A stretch of 64,000 nt of DNA, from positions 1,674,001 to 1,738,000 of the forward strand of contig NZ_CP132334.1 of the NCBI RefSeq assembly GCF_030758415.1. Reading direction: 5' to 3'. Shown in pieces: positions 1-7,903 of this stretch. The position numbers and the translations under genes are program-made. Each line of letters opens with the position of its first letter. Within the stretch, counting starts at the first letter, position 1. Below the pieces are notes generated by a model. It had not been told where the DNA came from, made no database searches, and was given only the letters and a program-made list of their open reading frames with translations. This stretch comes from Parvularcula sp. IMCC14364 (lineage in GTDB: Bacteria > Pseudomonadota > Alphaproteobacteria > Caulobacterales > Parvularculaceae).

Positions 1-1073
1 ATGATACCGCCTTCGTTGGCGGCAAGGTTACCATCCTTGACATCAGTGTACAGCTTGTCAATTTCCGGCTTTGACGCAGCAGGGACAATTTTCATCCATT
101 TGCTCGCATCCTCGGCAACTGCCTGACTGGCCGTGTAAAGATCTGTCACAAATTTTCCGCCTGTGGCCTTGGCCCGTTCTGCCGCATAGGCTGGCATGAA
201 GAAAAGCTGGGAGCGGTCATGAATGTAGCCCTCTCCTTTGCGCTCTTCATCCCAATGGGACGCCCCTACAATAACTGTATGCCGCATATTATCCGCGAGA
301 TGCCGGTGAAGCTCTGAAAGGGTTGCGCCGTTACCAGAGAAATCCACAATAACTGTCGGTGACGCGGCATCCATCGCGCCTACTTCATCATAGGAGAATA
401 CCTTGTCATAATATCCCGTATCCTGCACCGACGCCTTGTTGCTGGCCGAAGTCAGGCCTGCGATTGTCTTGCTTTGCAGGTTTGTACGCCCAAGAAGATA
501 AGCAAGGCCGAGGGAAGTTTTACTGGAGGCACTCACCAGCAGAATAGTCTCCGCACCCTGATAGTCTGTTTCTTTCAACCAGTCGGCAAGGCCAAATGAT
601 GTACCAGCAAGCGGGAACCAGAGTGCCCGGTATTCTTCAAGATCAGGGTTATAGAACGGATCTGCTTTCAATCGTATCATCACATTATATATGGCGGGCA
701 AATCCTTACGGTGCGCAGATGCATCCCGGAACTGGTTTTCCTGAACACTGCCTGGTTTCACGATGAAATCCGTGCCCATGGGCAAATAGCCATAAACGCG
801 CTCACCCTTGGCAAATTCGGGGTGCCTGCTCTCTGTCACATCTGCAAAGCCCCAGACAGGAATAATGCCCCAGTCGTCTTCCTGCACCGGATAGAATTTC
901 CAGTACCCGAATTGATCCCCGATAGCACCATAAGTGATATTGTTGGCGGTAAAGGCAAAGTGGTCGACTTTGAGTTGAACATCACCATCTTCAAGCGGCG
1001 GCAGACTCGCATCAGCCCAGCGGGTCTTGTTGATGTCGGATTTCTGTACCTGCAACTGGGTAATACTGGTCAT
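1..1073 (-). CDS. DUF2855 family protein (3' end outside the window)
   Basis: The minus-strand frame stays open from the start at 1073 to the left edge, giving about 357 residues with the C-terminus missing. The sequence (start MTSITQLQVQKSDINKTRW, then a dehydrogenase-like stretch with GYLPMGTDF and VSASSKTSLGLAYLLG) resembles the DUF2855 family, which is distantly related to zinc-independent medium-chain dehydrogenases; no substrate is established. ATG at 1073 was chosen over the in-frame ATG at 1079 because AAGGAG lies six bases before 1073 and abuts 1079. Its upstream neighbour, a response regulator, is on the same strand 94 bases away. Family assignment is from recognition, not from a search. 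Confidence 0.75.
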   Translation of the reverse strand, partial: MTSITQLQVQKSDINKTRWADASLPPLEDGDVQLKVDHFAFTANNITYGAIGDQFGYWKFYPVQEDDWGIIPVWGFADVTESRHPEFAKGERVYGYLPMGTDFIVKPGSVQENQFRDASAHRKDLPAIYNVMIRLKADPFYNPDLEEYRALWFPLAGTSFGLADWLKETDYQGAETILLVSASSKTSLGLAYLLGRTNLQSKTIAGLTSASNKASVQDTGYYDKVFSYDEVGAMDAASPTVIVDFSGNGATLSELHRHLADNMRHTVIVGASHWDEERKGEGYIHDRSQLFFMPAYAAERAKATGGKFVTDLYTASQAVAEDASKWMKIVPAASKPEIDKLYTDVKDGNLAANEGGI

Positions 1074-1167
1074 CTCCATCTCCTTTTTCACTCAGGTTGG
1101 CGACAGCCGAACCCATGGTCAAGCGTCTGACTCAGCATCAACAGGTGACCATGAATAGCCTTGCTGC

Positions 1168-1548
1168 TCAATCCGTTTTCAGCACACTCTGCACAGCGTC
1201 GAGGATTTCGTCGTTGGTAAATGGCTTGATCAATACCTGATTGGCGCCGCGCACATCAGCGATTGCCATTGCCTGCTCAAGTGTCCGACCCGGGCCACCA
1301 CCAGACATAACAATGACCGGCCCCTCAAAACCATCTGTCCGTATTTCGCCCAGCAGCGTCAGCCCGTTTTCCTCCCCAAGCCAGACATCCAGCAATATCA
1401 GATCGGTCTGGCCATCGTACTGCTCAAGATGCGCCTGACCAGCGCGGGCACTGTCCGCCTGCATAACGATATGCCCCTCGCTCACGAGCACAGCCTGCAA
1501 GCCATCCCTGACATGCTGGTCATCATCTATAATCAGAATTGTCGCCAT
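1168..1548 (-). CDS. Single-domain response regulator (receiver only)
   Basis: This 126-residue protein is a stand-alone receiver domain. The acidic pocket is visible as IDDD at residues 7-10, the phosphoacceptor Asp in LILLDVW at about residue 54, the Ser/Thr position in VIVMSGG, and the conserved Lys in IKPF near residue 108. There is no output domain, so it probably acts by protein contact, as a phosphate shuttle or sink. It is divergent from the PAS histidine kinase beginning at 1649, with about 100 bases between the starts, so they are likely a cognate pair and may share a promoter region. The pairing is inference from position. Confidence 0.88.
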   Translation of the reverse strand: MATILIIDDDQHVRDGLQAVLVSEGHIVMQADSARAGQAHLEQYDGQTDLILLDVWLGEENGLTLLGEIRTDGFEGPVIVMSGGGPGRTLEQAMAIADVRGANQVLIKPFTNDEILDAVQSVLKTD

Positions 1549-1648
1549 ATATGCTTCTCGTTTAGCGCAGGCAGATGGTTATCACAAACCCGCCGCGCAG
1601 CAAGGCGACGGCAAGACCAGCTCGCCAAGCAGTTCTACGCCCAATGAG

Positions 1649-3646
1649 ATGTTTTTTTCTGTGCGCAATAACTGTAATATTGGCTTTATGGTAATCAAAA
1701 ATATGAAAGCCACCCCGGTCTCTTCCCTGTCTTCAGCACTGGATCAGCCAGGCGCCTTTGAGAAATCCCAGAGGCTGGCCCGGGTGGCACATGCGGTGAA
1801 TGACGTGCGCGAAGGATGCTGGACGGCATCGGACATGCTATGGGAAATGCTTGGCCTGCCACCACAGAAAAAACCGGTCACGTATGAAAGTCGACGTGAG
1901 AAAAAGCTGCTTGGACCATACTACGAAGAGATCATTCGTATGCGTAGCGCCTGCATTCGCAACGGCTCTTCACAATCCCATGAACTTCATGCGCATAATG
2001 CCCGTACCGGTGAACCAGCCATCTTTCGTCTGGAGTTCCATCCCGAGTTGGACGAAGCTGAGAGTGTCACATCCTTCTTCCTGATCTTTTCCGATGTCAC
2101 ACGCCAACGACATCTTGAGCAACGTCTGAAAGATGAACGTGAGGCATTGGCAAGAGCACAACGCATCGCGCGCGTCGGGCACTTCTTTCATGACCTGTCC
2201 GATCATTCAGTCACTGGCTCAGAGATGCTCTGGGACATTCTGGGCGTTGATAGCGCTACCGGGCCCAAGACCTATGATGCTGCTGCAAAACTGTTATTTG
2301 ATAGCCAGACACTCGAAACAAGCCTTGCCAGAAGAGAACACCTGCTCAGTACCGGGAAGGACATAAAATATGAAATAGAGTTGCCCCGGGTGGATACAGG
2401 TGAGAAGCGTATCTTTAATGTGGAAATCCATCCGGAAAAAGGGCCGGATGGAAAGGTGCAGCGTTTTTTCGGTGTTGTGGCTGACATAACAGATCAGAAA
2501 CATCTTGAGCAAAGCCTGAGATATGAACAGAGCCTCTCGTCAAGAGCTCAGGAACTGGGGCGCGTCGGGCATTTTTATAATGACTATGTGAACAGGAGCC
2601 TGTTCTGGTCTGAAACCGTCTATGAGATTTTCGGGATAAAAGAACGCAACCTGCACCTGCTTGGTACTGAAAGGCTGCGTCCTGCCCTATTGCCTGGAGA
2701 AGCAGAAAGATTTGAAGCGGAAGGACGCCGGGCAATAAACAGCCATGAAAAATCATTTTCCTATACGTTTCATGGCAAGCGCCCTACTGACGGCAGGGTT
2801 ATCTTTGTACAGAGTGATTGTACGGTTGAGTATGAAAACGGAAATGTAAAAGCCGTGCTGGGGTTTCTGCAGGACATCACAGAGCGCATAGAGGCGCAAT
2901 ATACGCGTGAGAAGCTGGAAGCAGCATTGCAGGAAGCACAGAAATCAGAATCCCTTAATTATTTTGCGGGCGGCATGGCCCACGAATTGTCCAACCTGCT
3001 TCAGCCAGCGGTCAGCTTCGGCACGCTTGCCAAAAATGCCGCCAGCAAAGGGGACAGCAAGACCGCCGAGCAACACATGACGCAAGCCCTGAAGGCCATC
3101 ACTAGGGCAACAGACATCACCCGCAAGGCGCTGCAATTTGTACGGAACTCTCCTGCCAGCACTCAGAGTATAGAAATCCTGATCGCTCTGGAAGAAGCCC
3201 GAGCGATCCTGCGGTCCAGCTCCGGTAATATCGACTGGCAATTGAACCGCGATCTAATCGGAGTGAAAGCCGTTGCCGACACAACAGGACTGGTGCAGAT
3301 ACTTCTCAACCTCGTCAGAAACGCCATGGAAGCAACAGGCGACAGGGGCGACGTGAAAATCAGTGCTGCAACGCACACGGTCACAACATCCTCAACAGAA
3401 CTTGCAGGTATTGAGCCGGGTGAATATGTAGAGATCTGTGTACGTGATTATGGCCCCGGTATTCCGGACAATCTGACAGATAAAATTTTCGATCCGCTTT
3501 TTACTCCTAAATCCGGCGGCATGGGCACTGGGCTGGGGCTCCCGGTATCAAAAGGCCTGGCTGAGAGATGGGGCGGCACGCTCGCCTTGCATGATACTGA
3601 CAATCAAGGCGCTGAATTCTGTCTTCTGCTGCCAGTAGCAGAATAG
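1649..3646 (+). CDS. Triple-PAS sensor histidine kinase
   Basis: A 665-residue soluble-looking sensor kinase with no clear transmembrane segment. Three PAS-like units repeat in tandem; each opens with a related motif (RLARVAHAVNDV, RIARVGHFFHDL, ELGRVGHFYNDY) and the second and third end in DIT-type PAC segments. The phosphoacceptor His is in GGMAHELSNLLQP (about residue 445). The ATPase part shows an N box (NLVRNAMEA), G1 (DYGPGIPD) and G2 (GGMGTGLGL). No receiver domain is fused, which fits use of the divergent single-domain regulator at 1168-1548. The start is uncertain: in-frame ATGs also occur at 1688 and 1703, and none has a good Shine-Dalgarno. The signal sensed is unknown. Confidence 0.88.
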   Translation: MFFSVRNNCNIGFMVIKNMKATPVSSLSSALDQPGAFEKSQRLARVAHAVNDVREGCWTASDMLWEMLGLPPQKKPVTYESRREKKLLGPYYEEIIRMRSACIRNGSSQSHELHAHNARTGEPAIFRLEFHPELDEAESVTSFFLIFSDVTRQRHLEQRLKDEREALARAQRIARVGHFFHDLSDHSVTGSEMLWDILGVDSATGPKTYDAAAKLLFDSQTLETSLARREHLLSTGKDIKYEIELPRVDTGEKRIFNVEIHPEKGPDGKVQRFFGVVADITDQKHLEQSLRYEQSLSSRAQELGRVGHFYNDYVNRSLFWSETVYEIFGIKERNLHLLGTERLRPALLPGEAERFEAEGRRAINSHEKSFSYTFHGKRPTDGRVIFVQSDCTVEYENGNVKAVLGFLQDITERIEAQYTREKLEAALQEAQKSESLNYFAGGMAHELSNLLQPAVSFGTLAKNAASKGDSKTAEQHMTQALKAITRATDITRKALQFVRNSPASTQSIEILIALEEARAILRSSSGNIDWQLNRDLIGVKAVADTTGLVQILLNLVRNAMEATGDRGDVKISAATHTVTTSSTELAGIEPGEYVEICVRDYGPGIPDNLTDKIFDPLFTPKSGGMGTGLGLPVSKGLAERWGGTLALHDTDNQGAEFCLLLPVAE

Positions 3647-3656
3647 ATCGCAAAGT

Positions 3657-4784
3657 TTATCCCTGACGCGCCATGAAATCCTGCTGAAATTTTTCAAACT
3701 GCCCCCGCGCAATTGCCTCACGCATCCCGGACATGAGTTGCTGATAATAATGCAGGTTATGCCAGGTAAGTAGCATCGGCCCAAGATATTCCCCAGCTTT
3801 GAACAGATGATTGAGATAGGCTTTGGTATATTGTGACGAGGCAGGACACTCACTATCCGGGTCCAGCGGTGTATTGTCCTCAGCAAACCGGGCGTTTTTG
3901 ATATTGAGCGGGCCATCCGGCGTCCAGGCCTGACCATGACGACCGGATCGCGTTGGCAAAACGCAGTCAAACATATCCACCCCCCTTGCCACAGCACCGA
4001 CCAGATCAGAAGGCTTGCCAACCCCCATCAAGTAGCGCGGCTTGTCTCCTGGCAAGTGCGGCGTTGTAAAATCCAGCACCCGGAACATTTCTTCCTGCCC
4101 CTCCCCAACAGCCAACCCGCCGATTGAGAAGCCAGGAAAATCAAGGTCAATCAGCCCCTCCAGGGAGCGGCGACGCAGATGTTCGAATGTAGAACCCTGA
4201 ACAATACCGAACAAAGCCTGTCCGGGCCGGGCCATTTCGGCAAACGCCGCCTGCGAGCGTTTCGCCCAGCGCAGGGACAGTTCCATGGACGCTTCCGCCG
4301 CATCCTCTGTAATCGGATAAGGTGGACATTCGTCAAGCTGCATCTGGATATCAGCTCCAAGCAGACACTGTATTTCTATACTGCGCTCTGGCGACAGAGC
4401 GTGAGCAGACCCATCAATATGGGACCTGAAAGTGACCCCCTCCTCCGTCATCTTTCTTAACGAGGCCAGCGACATGACCTGAAAGCCCCCAGAATCCGTG
4501 AGGATTGGCCCTTTCCATTGCATGAATTCATGCAAGCCTCCCAACCTGTGGATTCGCTCTGCCGTTGGCCGCAGCATCAGGTGGTAAGTGTTGCCCAGTA
4601 TGACATCAGCGCCAGTTGCAGCCACATGCTCGGGGTGCATCGCCTTGACGGTCGCAGCTGTACCCACCGGCATGAAGGCAGGCGTGCGGATTTCACCACG
4701 CGGCGTCTTTATGGCACCAGTGCGCGCCTGCCCGTCTGTGTGCTGTACGCTGAATGAAAAAATATCCGTCTTATCAGTTGTCAT
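3657..4784 (-). CDS. tgt: Queuine tRNA-ribosyltransferase (TGT)
   Basis: This enzyme exchanges guanine-34 of GUN-anticodon tRNAs for preQ1 in bacterial queuosine synthesis. At 375 residues it has the family length, with the general acid/base Asp in [11 protein letters not shown] (D97) and the nucleophile Asp in [10 protein letters not shown] (D273). ATG at 4784 is preceded by GGAG and overlaps the queA stop by 11 bases, so translation is probably coupled; longer starts at 4805 and 4811 are less likely. Oddly, the C-terminal zinc site, normally CxCxxC plus His, keeps only one Cys (C313 in SECPASSQY) and the His (H342); two ligand positions are Ser. QueA, the next enzyme in the pathway, is directly upstream. 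Confidence 0.95.
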   Translation of the reverse strand: MTTDKTDIFSFSVQHTDGQARTGAIKTPRGEIRTPAFMPVGTAATVKAMHPEHVAATGADVILGNTYHLMLRPTAERIHRLGGLHEFMQWKGPILTDSGGFQVMSLASLRKMTEEGVTFRSHIDGSAHALSPERSIEIQCLLGADIQMQLDECPPYPITEDAAEASMELSLRWAKRSQAAFAEMARPGQALFGIVQGSTFEHLRRRSLEGLIDLDFPGFSIGGLAVGEGQEEMFRVLDFTTPHLPGDKPRYLMGVGKPSDLVGAVARGVDMFDCVLPTRSGRHGQAWTPDGPLNIKNARFAEDNTPLDPDSECPASSQYTKAYLNHLFKAGEYLGPMLLTWHNLHYYQQLMSGMREAIARGQFEKFQQDFMARQG

Positions 4785-5838
4785 GACGCTCCAGATAGCA
4801 GGCATCGCCATAAGAGTAAAAACGGTAGGCGTTTTCTATGGCGTGTTCATATGCTGCTTTCATCCGCGCCTGCCCGGAAAAAGCCGAAACGAGCATAAAC
4901 AGTGTTGATCGTGGCAGATGAAAATTTGTCAGCAAGCCGTCAACTGCTCGAAACCTGAAACCGGGTGTGATGAATATATCTGTTTCATCACTGAAAGGTT
5001 GAACGCCCTCATCCGTGGCGGCGCTTTCGAGCAACCTCAATGATGTTGTACCAACACTGACAACCCTGTTTCCGGCCGCACGTGTTTCATTGATAAGACT
5101 GGCTGTTTCAGCAGATACTTCCCCCCATTCAGCATGCATCTTGTGATCTTCTGTATCTTCGGCTGTCACCGGCAAAAAAGTCCCAGCCCCAACATGCAAG
5201 GTCACGTCGGCAAGGCGCACCTTCCTGGCCGCAAGTTGCGCAAATATTTCTTCCGTGAAATGCAGCCCGGCTGTGGGCGCAGCAACTGACCCCTGCTCAC
5301 TGGCAAATACCGTCTGATAGTCTTCTTCGTCCCGCTCATCGACCTGCCGCTTGCGACCGATATAAGGCGGTAAGGGCATGTGTCCGGCGTCCCGGAGCGC
5401 CCTGTCAAAAACCTCGGCGCTCATACGGAAACTCAGCTCTATTTCAGCACCAGTCCGGCTACTGACTGTAGCCTCCAGCGATGGCGAGAAGACTAGACGG
5501 TCACCCTGCTTCAGGCGCTTTGCCGGACGCGCAAAGGCGCGCCAGTTGATACACGCATCATCGTCAACTGACACAAGTTTATGAAGATTTATCTCGACCT
5601 GTATATCTTGCCCGGCTGCGTCACGAGCGAGGCGTATGCCCTGAAGAGCGGCGGGGATGACCTTGGTGTTGTTGCGCACCAGCAAGTCACCGGGCTTCAG
5701 GATGCCGACTATATCTGCAAACTGAAGATCAGCCAGCATGGCACTAACATGCAACAACCGCGAAGCAGAACGTGGTGATGCAGGCCGCAGTGCAATCAGC
5801 TCTTCTGGAAGATCGAAATCAAAGTCATCCACGCGCAT
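4774..5838 (-). CDS. queA: S-adenosylmethionine:tRNA ribosyltransferase-isomerase
   Basis: QueA transfers and isomerises the ribosyl moiety of S-adenosylmethionine onto preQ1-modified tRNA to make epoxyqueuosine. The protein has about 354 residues and family signatures throughout: [19 protein letters not shown] at the start, [39 protein letters not shown] and [19 protein letters not shown] at 5838 fits the usual N-terminus; a GTG at 5853 would add five residues and has no better ribosome site. It lies immediately upstream of tgt with overlapping ends, forming a queuosine pair. Confidence 0.96.
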   Translation of the reverse strand: MRVDDFDFDLPEELIALRPASPRSASRLLHVSAMLADLQFADIVGILKPGDLLVRNNTKVIPAALQGIRLARDAAGQDIQVEINLHKLVSVDDDACINWRAFARPAKRLKQGDRLVFSPSLEATVSSRTGAEIELSFRMSAEVFDRALRDAGHMPLPPYIGRKRQVDERDEEDYQTVFASEQGSVAAPTAGLHFTEEIFAQLAARKVRLADVTLHVGAGTFLPVTAEDTEDHKMHAEWGEVSAETASLINETRAAGNRVVSVGTTSLRLLESAATDEGVQPFSDETDIFITPGFRFRAVDGLLTNFHLPRSTLFMLVSAFSGQARMKAAYEHAIENAYRFYSYGDACYLERHDN

Positions 5839-5951
5839 TCTGGGCAGGCTCACTTAAATAACTGAAACATCGCTACGCGAAGCCGAACCATAATGGGTGC
5901 GCATCGGTCAAAACCGAAACGCTCCACAACCCACGAGTTTTAGACTGAGAC

Positions 5952-5966
5952 CTGTTCAGAGAACAG
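5952..5966. repeat. Short inverted repeat just past the cyclophilin stop codon
   Basis: CTGTTC and GAACAG flank a three-base centre directly downstream of the cyclophilin stop at 5968 (minus strand). It could form a six-pair hairpin after that gene, but no T-run follows, so it is a weak terminator candidate at best. Confidence 0.25.
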
Positions 5967-5967
5967 C

Positions 5968-6417
5968 TCAGGCAGCCTTGCGGAACTTGACGATCTTCGT
6001 GGGGGTCGCCGGCGGCTCGCCCTTATTGATGGCATGTACATTTTCAATGCCTTCAATCACCTTACCCCAGACAGTGTATTGGCCATCAAGGAAAGACGCA
6101 TCATCTAGGCAGATAAAGAACTGACTGGAAGCAGAGTCAGGGTCCTGAGCGCGCGCCATGGAGCAGATACCTTCCGCATGGCTCACATCATTGAACTCCG
6201 CCGGAATATTCTCGTCTGCACCGCCCATGCCGGTGCCATTAGGACAACCGCCCTGCGCCATGAAACCGTCAATAACCCGGTGGAAACTCAAGCCATCATA
6301 GAAACCGTCTTCCGCAAGACGCGTGATTTGCGCCACATGCTTTGGCGCTTTATCCGGATACGTCTCTATGACAATATTACCTGCATCAGTCTCAAGTATC
6401 AGATTATTCTCGGTCAA
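5968..6417 (-). CDS. ppiB: Cytoplasmic cyclophilin-type peptidyl-prolyl isomerase
   Basis: A compact 149-residue cyclophilin catalysing cis-trans isomerisation of Xaa-Pro bonds. The active-site block is clear: FHRVIDGFMAQGG (catalytic Arg in FHRV), then QFFICLDDASFLDGQYTVWGKV. It has no signal peptide, so it should be cytoplasmic. The only possible start is TTG at 6417, because the first internal Met is beyond the active-site Arg; this TTG overlaps the TGA of the upstream cyclophilin (TTGA), suggesting coupled translation. It is probably a tandem duplicate of the exported neighbour. Confidence 0.93.
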   Translation of the reverse strand: MTENNLILETDAGNIVIETYPDKAPKHVAQITRLAEDGFYDGLSFHRVIDGFMAQGGCPNGTGMGGADENIPAEFNDVSHAEGICSMARAQDPDSASSQFFICLDDASFLDGQYTVWGKVIEGIENVHAINKGEPPATPTKIVKFRKAA

Positions 6418-7310
6418 AGCTCTATTTCTCCATTGATTTTGGTTGGTATTCTAATGTTACAGACATCTTTCACATACCCATCCTGTGTGATCTCGGCACC
6501 AGCAGAAAGATAGTTACGGAATTCTTGACCGTCTGTACGCAGGACTTCCACATAGTCACGATCTTCAACCGGCACATCGCTACCAAGTCGCATACGTACA
6601 ATTGGTGTTGGTCTCTCTGGCGGCTCGCCTCTGTTGATACGGCGAGCATTTTCAAATCCGTCAACAATGCGCCCCCAGACGGTATATTTCTGATCCAGCG
6701 AACCTCGAGAATCGCCAAACATCAGGAAGAACTGACTGTTAGCGCTGTTGGGGTCGCCAGCACGCGCCATGGACATCACGCCGCGACAATGCATCCCCCA
6801 AAGCGCAATATTATCTTCAACCAGAAAGTCTTTCATGGTTTCAGGCTGGGCTGCCACTGGAATAGGCCCGATAAACCCAAGCCGTGGTGAGCGGGCATCT
6901 CTACCAATCGCAGAAAAGCCGGTCGCTGCAGCTTCTGTTGCGTCACGCATGAACTCTGCTTGAAGGTTGGGGAGATCAGACGAGCCTGTCCCTGTGCCAG
7001 TGGGATCGCCGCCTTGGGCCATGAACCCTTCAATCACGCGATGGAACAACAGCCCATCATAAAAACCCTGGCGTGTCAGAGTCTTGATACGCTCCACATG
7101 CAGCGGGGCAAAATCCTCGCGCAACTCAATAATGATCCGTCCGCTTGGCAGATCCATGAACAAAAGGTCATCCGGGTCGACATAGCGCCAGGCATTTTCA
7201 GGCGCGGCCTGAACAATCTCCTCAGGTGTCGCGGCAGAAGCAAGGGGTGCTGCAAGGGCCAGAAATGGAAGTGCGGCAACAGCAGCCAGTATTTTTTTCT
7301 TGAAACGCAT
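6414..7310 (-). CDS. Exported cyclophilin-type peptidyl-prolyl isomerase
   Basis: About 298 residues: a Sec signal peptide (KKKILAAVAALPFLALAAPLASAA) followed by a cyclophilin domain with FHRVIEGFMAQGGDPTGTG and SQFFLMFGDSRGSLDQKYTVWGRIVDGF. The insert between the two blocks (about residues 120-180) and the C-terminal extension are longer than in the minimal cyclophilin. It is likely periplasmic and may help fold outer-membrane or secreted proteins. ATG at 7310 was chosen over TTG at 7319 because GGAGGAG lies ten bases before it. It is followed by the cytoplasmic paralogue with overlapping stop and start codons. Confidence 0.92.
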   Translation of the reverse strand: MRFKKKILAAVAALPFLALAAPLASAATPEEIVQAAPENAWRYVDPDDLLFMDLPSGRIIIELREDFAPLHVERIKTLTRQGFYDGLLFHRVIEGFMAQGGDPTGTGTGSSDLPNLQAEFMRDATEAAATGFSAIGRDARSPRLGFIGPIPVAAQPETMKDFLVEDNIALWGMHCRGVMSMARAGDPNSANSQFFLMFGDSRGSLDQKYTVWGRIVDGFENARRINRGEPPERPTPIVRMRLGSDVPVEDRDYVEVLRTDGQEFRNYLSAGAEITQDGYVKDVCNIRIPTKINGEIEL

Positions 7311-7402
7311 TAGGGTCAATCTCCTCCGATGCCCGCCAGAACAATGGGCATAATTAACCCAACTTATCGCAAGCGGCTAGAGTGGATGCTGCTTTGAAGC
7401 TC

Positions 7403-7903
7403 TTAATTACCAAATTTTTCGTTTAGCCTGCTGGCAACGTCTGCCGGCACAAAACTGGTAATATCCCCTTTCAGTCTGGCAATTTCCTTCACCAGCTTGG
7501 ATGCGATTGCCTGATGGTGCGGGTCAGCCATGAGGAAGACCGTCTCGATCTCATCATTGAGGAAAGAATTCATACCAACCATTTGAAATTCATACTCAAA
7601 ATCGGCAACAGCCCGAAGCCCGCGAATGATAATGTCGGCCTTCAGTTCCTCTGCAAATGACATGAGCAGTGTATCAAAGGGCACGACCTTGATGACTGAA
7701 TTGCTCCCATCACTCAGAGCTTTTGTTTCGGCCTCGACCATTTCCACCCGCTGTTCGAGAGAAAAAAGTGGTCCCTTGTCGCGGTTTATCGCCACGCCGA
7801 TATAGAGTGTATCAACCAGCTTGAGTGCGCGACTGATGATGTCCAGGTGTCCATTTGTAAGAGGGTCAAAAGTGCCAGGGTAAAGACCCGTCCTGCTAAC
7901 CAT
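7403..7903 (-). CDS. coaD: Phosphopantetheine adenylyltransferase
   Basis: CoaD catalyses the penultimate step of coenzyme A synthesis, joining 4'-phosphopantetheine to AMP. The 166-residue protein begins [21 protein letters not shown], with the T/HxGH nucleotidyltransferase motif in TNGH, and has [18 protein letters not shown] at 7903 (or 7906) overlaps the last codons of gyrA by eight bases with a G-rich ribosome site in the gyrA tail, so the two genes are probably co-translated. Confidence 0.96.
   Translation of the reverse strand: MVSRTGLYPGTFDPLTNGHLDIISRALKLVDTLYIGVAINRDKGPLFSLEQRVEMVEAETKALSDGSNSVIKVVPFDTLLMSFAEELKADIIIRGLRAVADFEYEFQMVGMNSFLNDEIETVFLMADPHHQAIASKLVKEIARLKGDITSFVPADVASRLNEKFGN

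Noticed and set aside
5952-5966. CTGTTC-AGA-GAACAG as a LexA-type SOS box
   Set aside because: Spacing does not match CTGT-N8-ACAG, alphaproteobacterial LexA usually uses GTTC-N7-GTTC, and it lies downstream of a gene rather than in a promoter.
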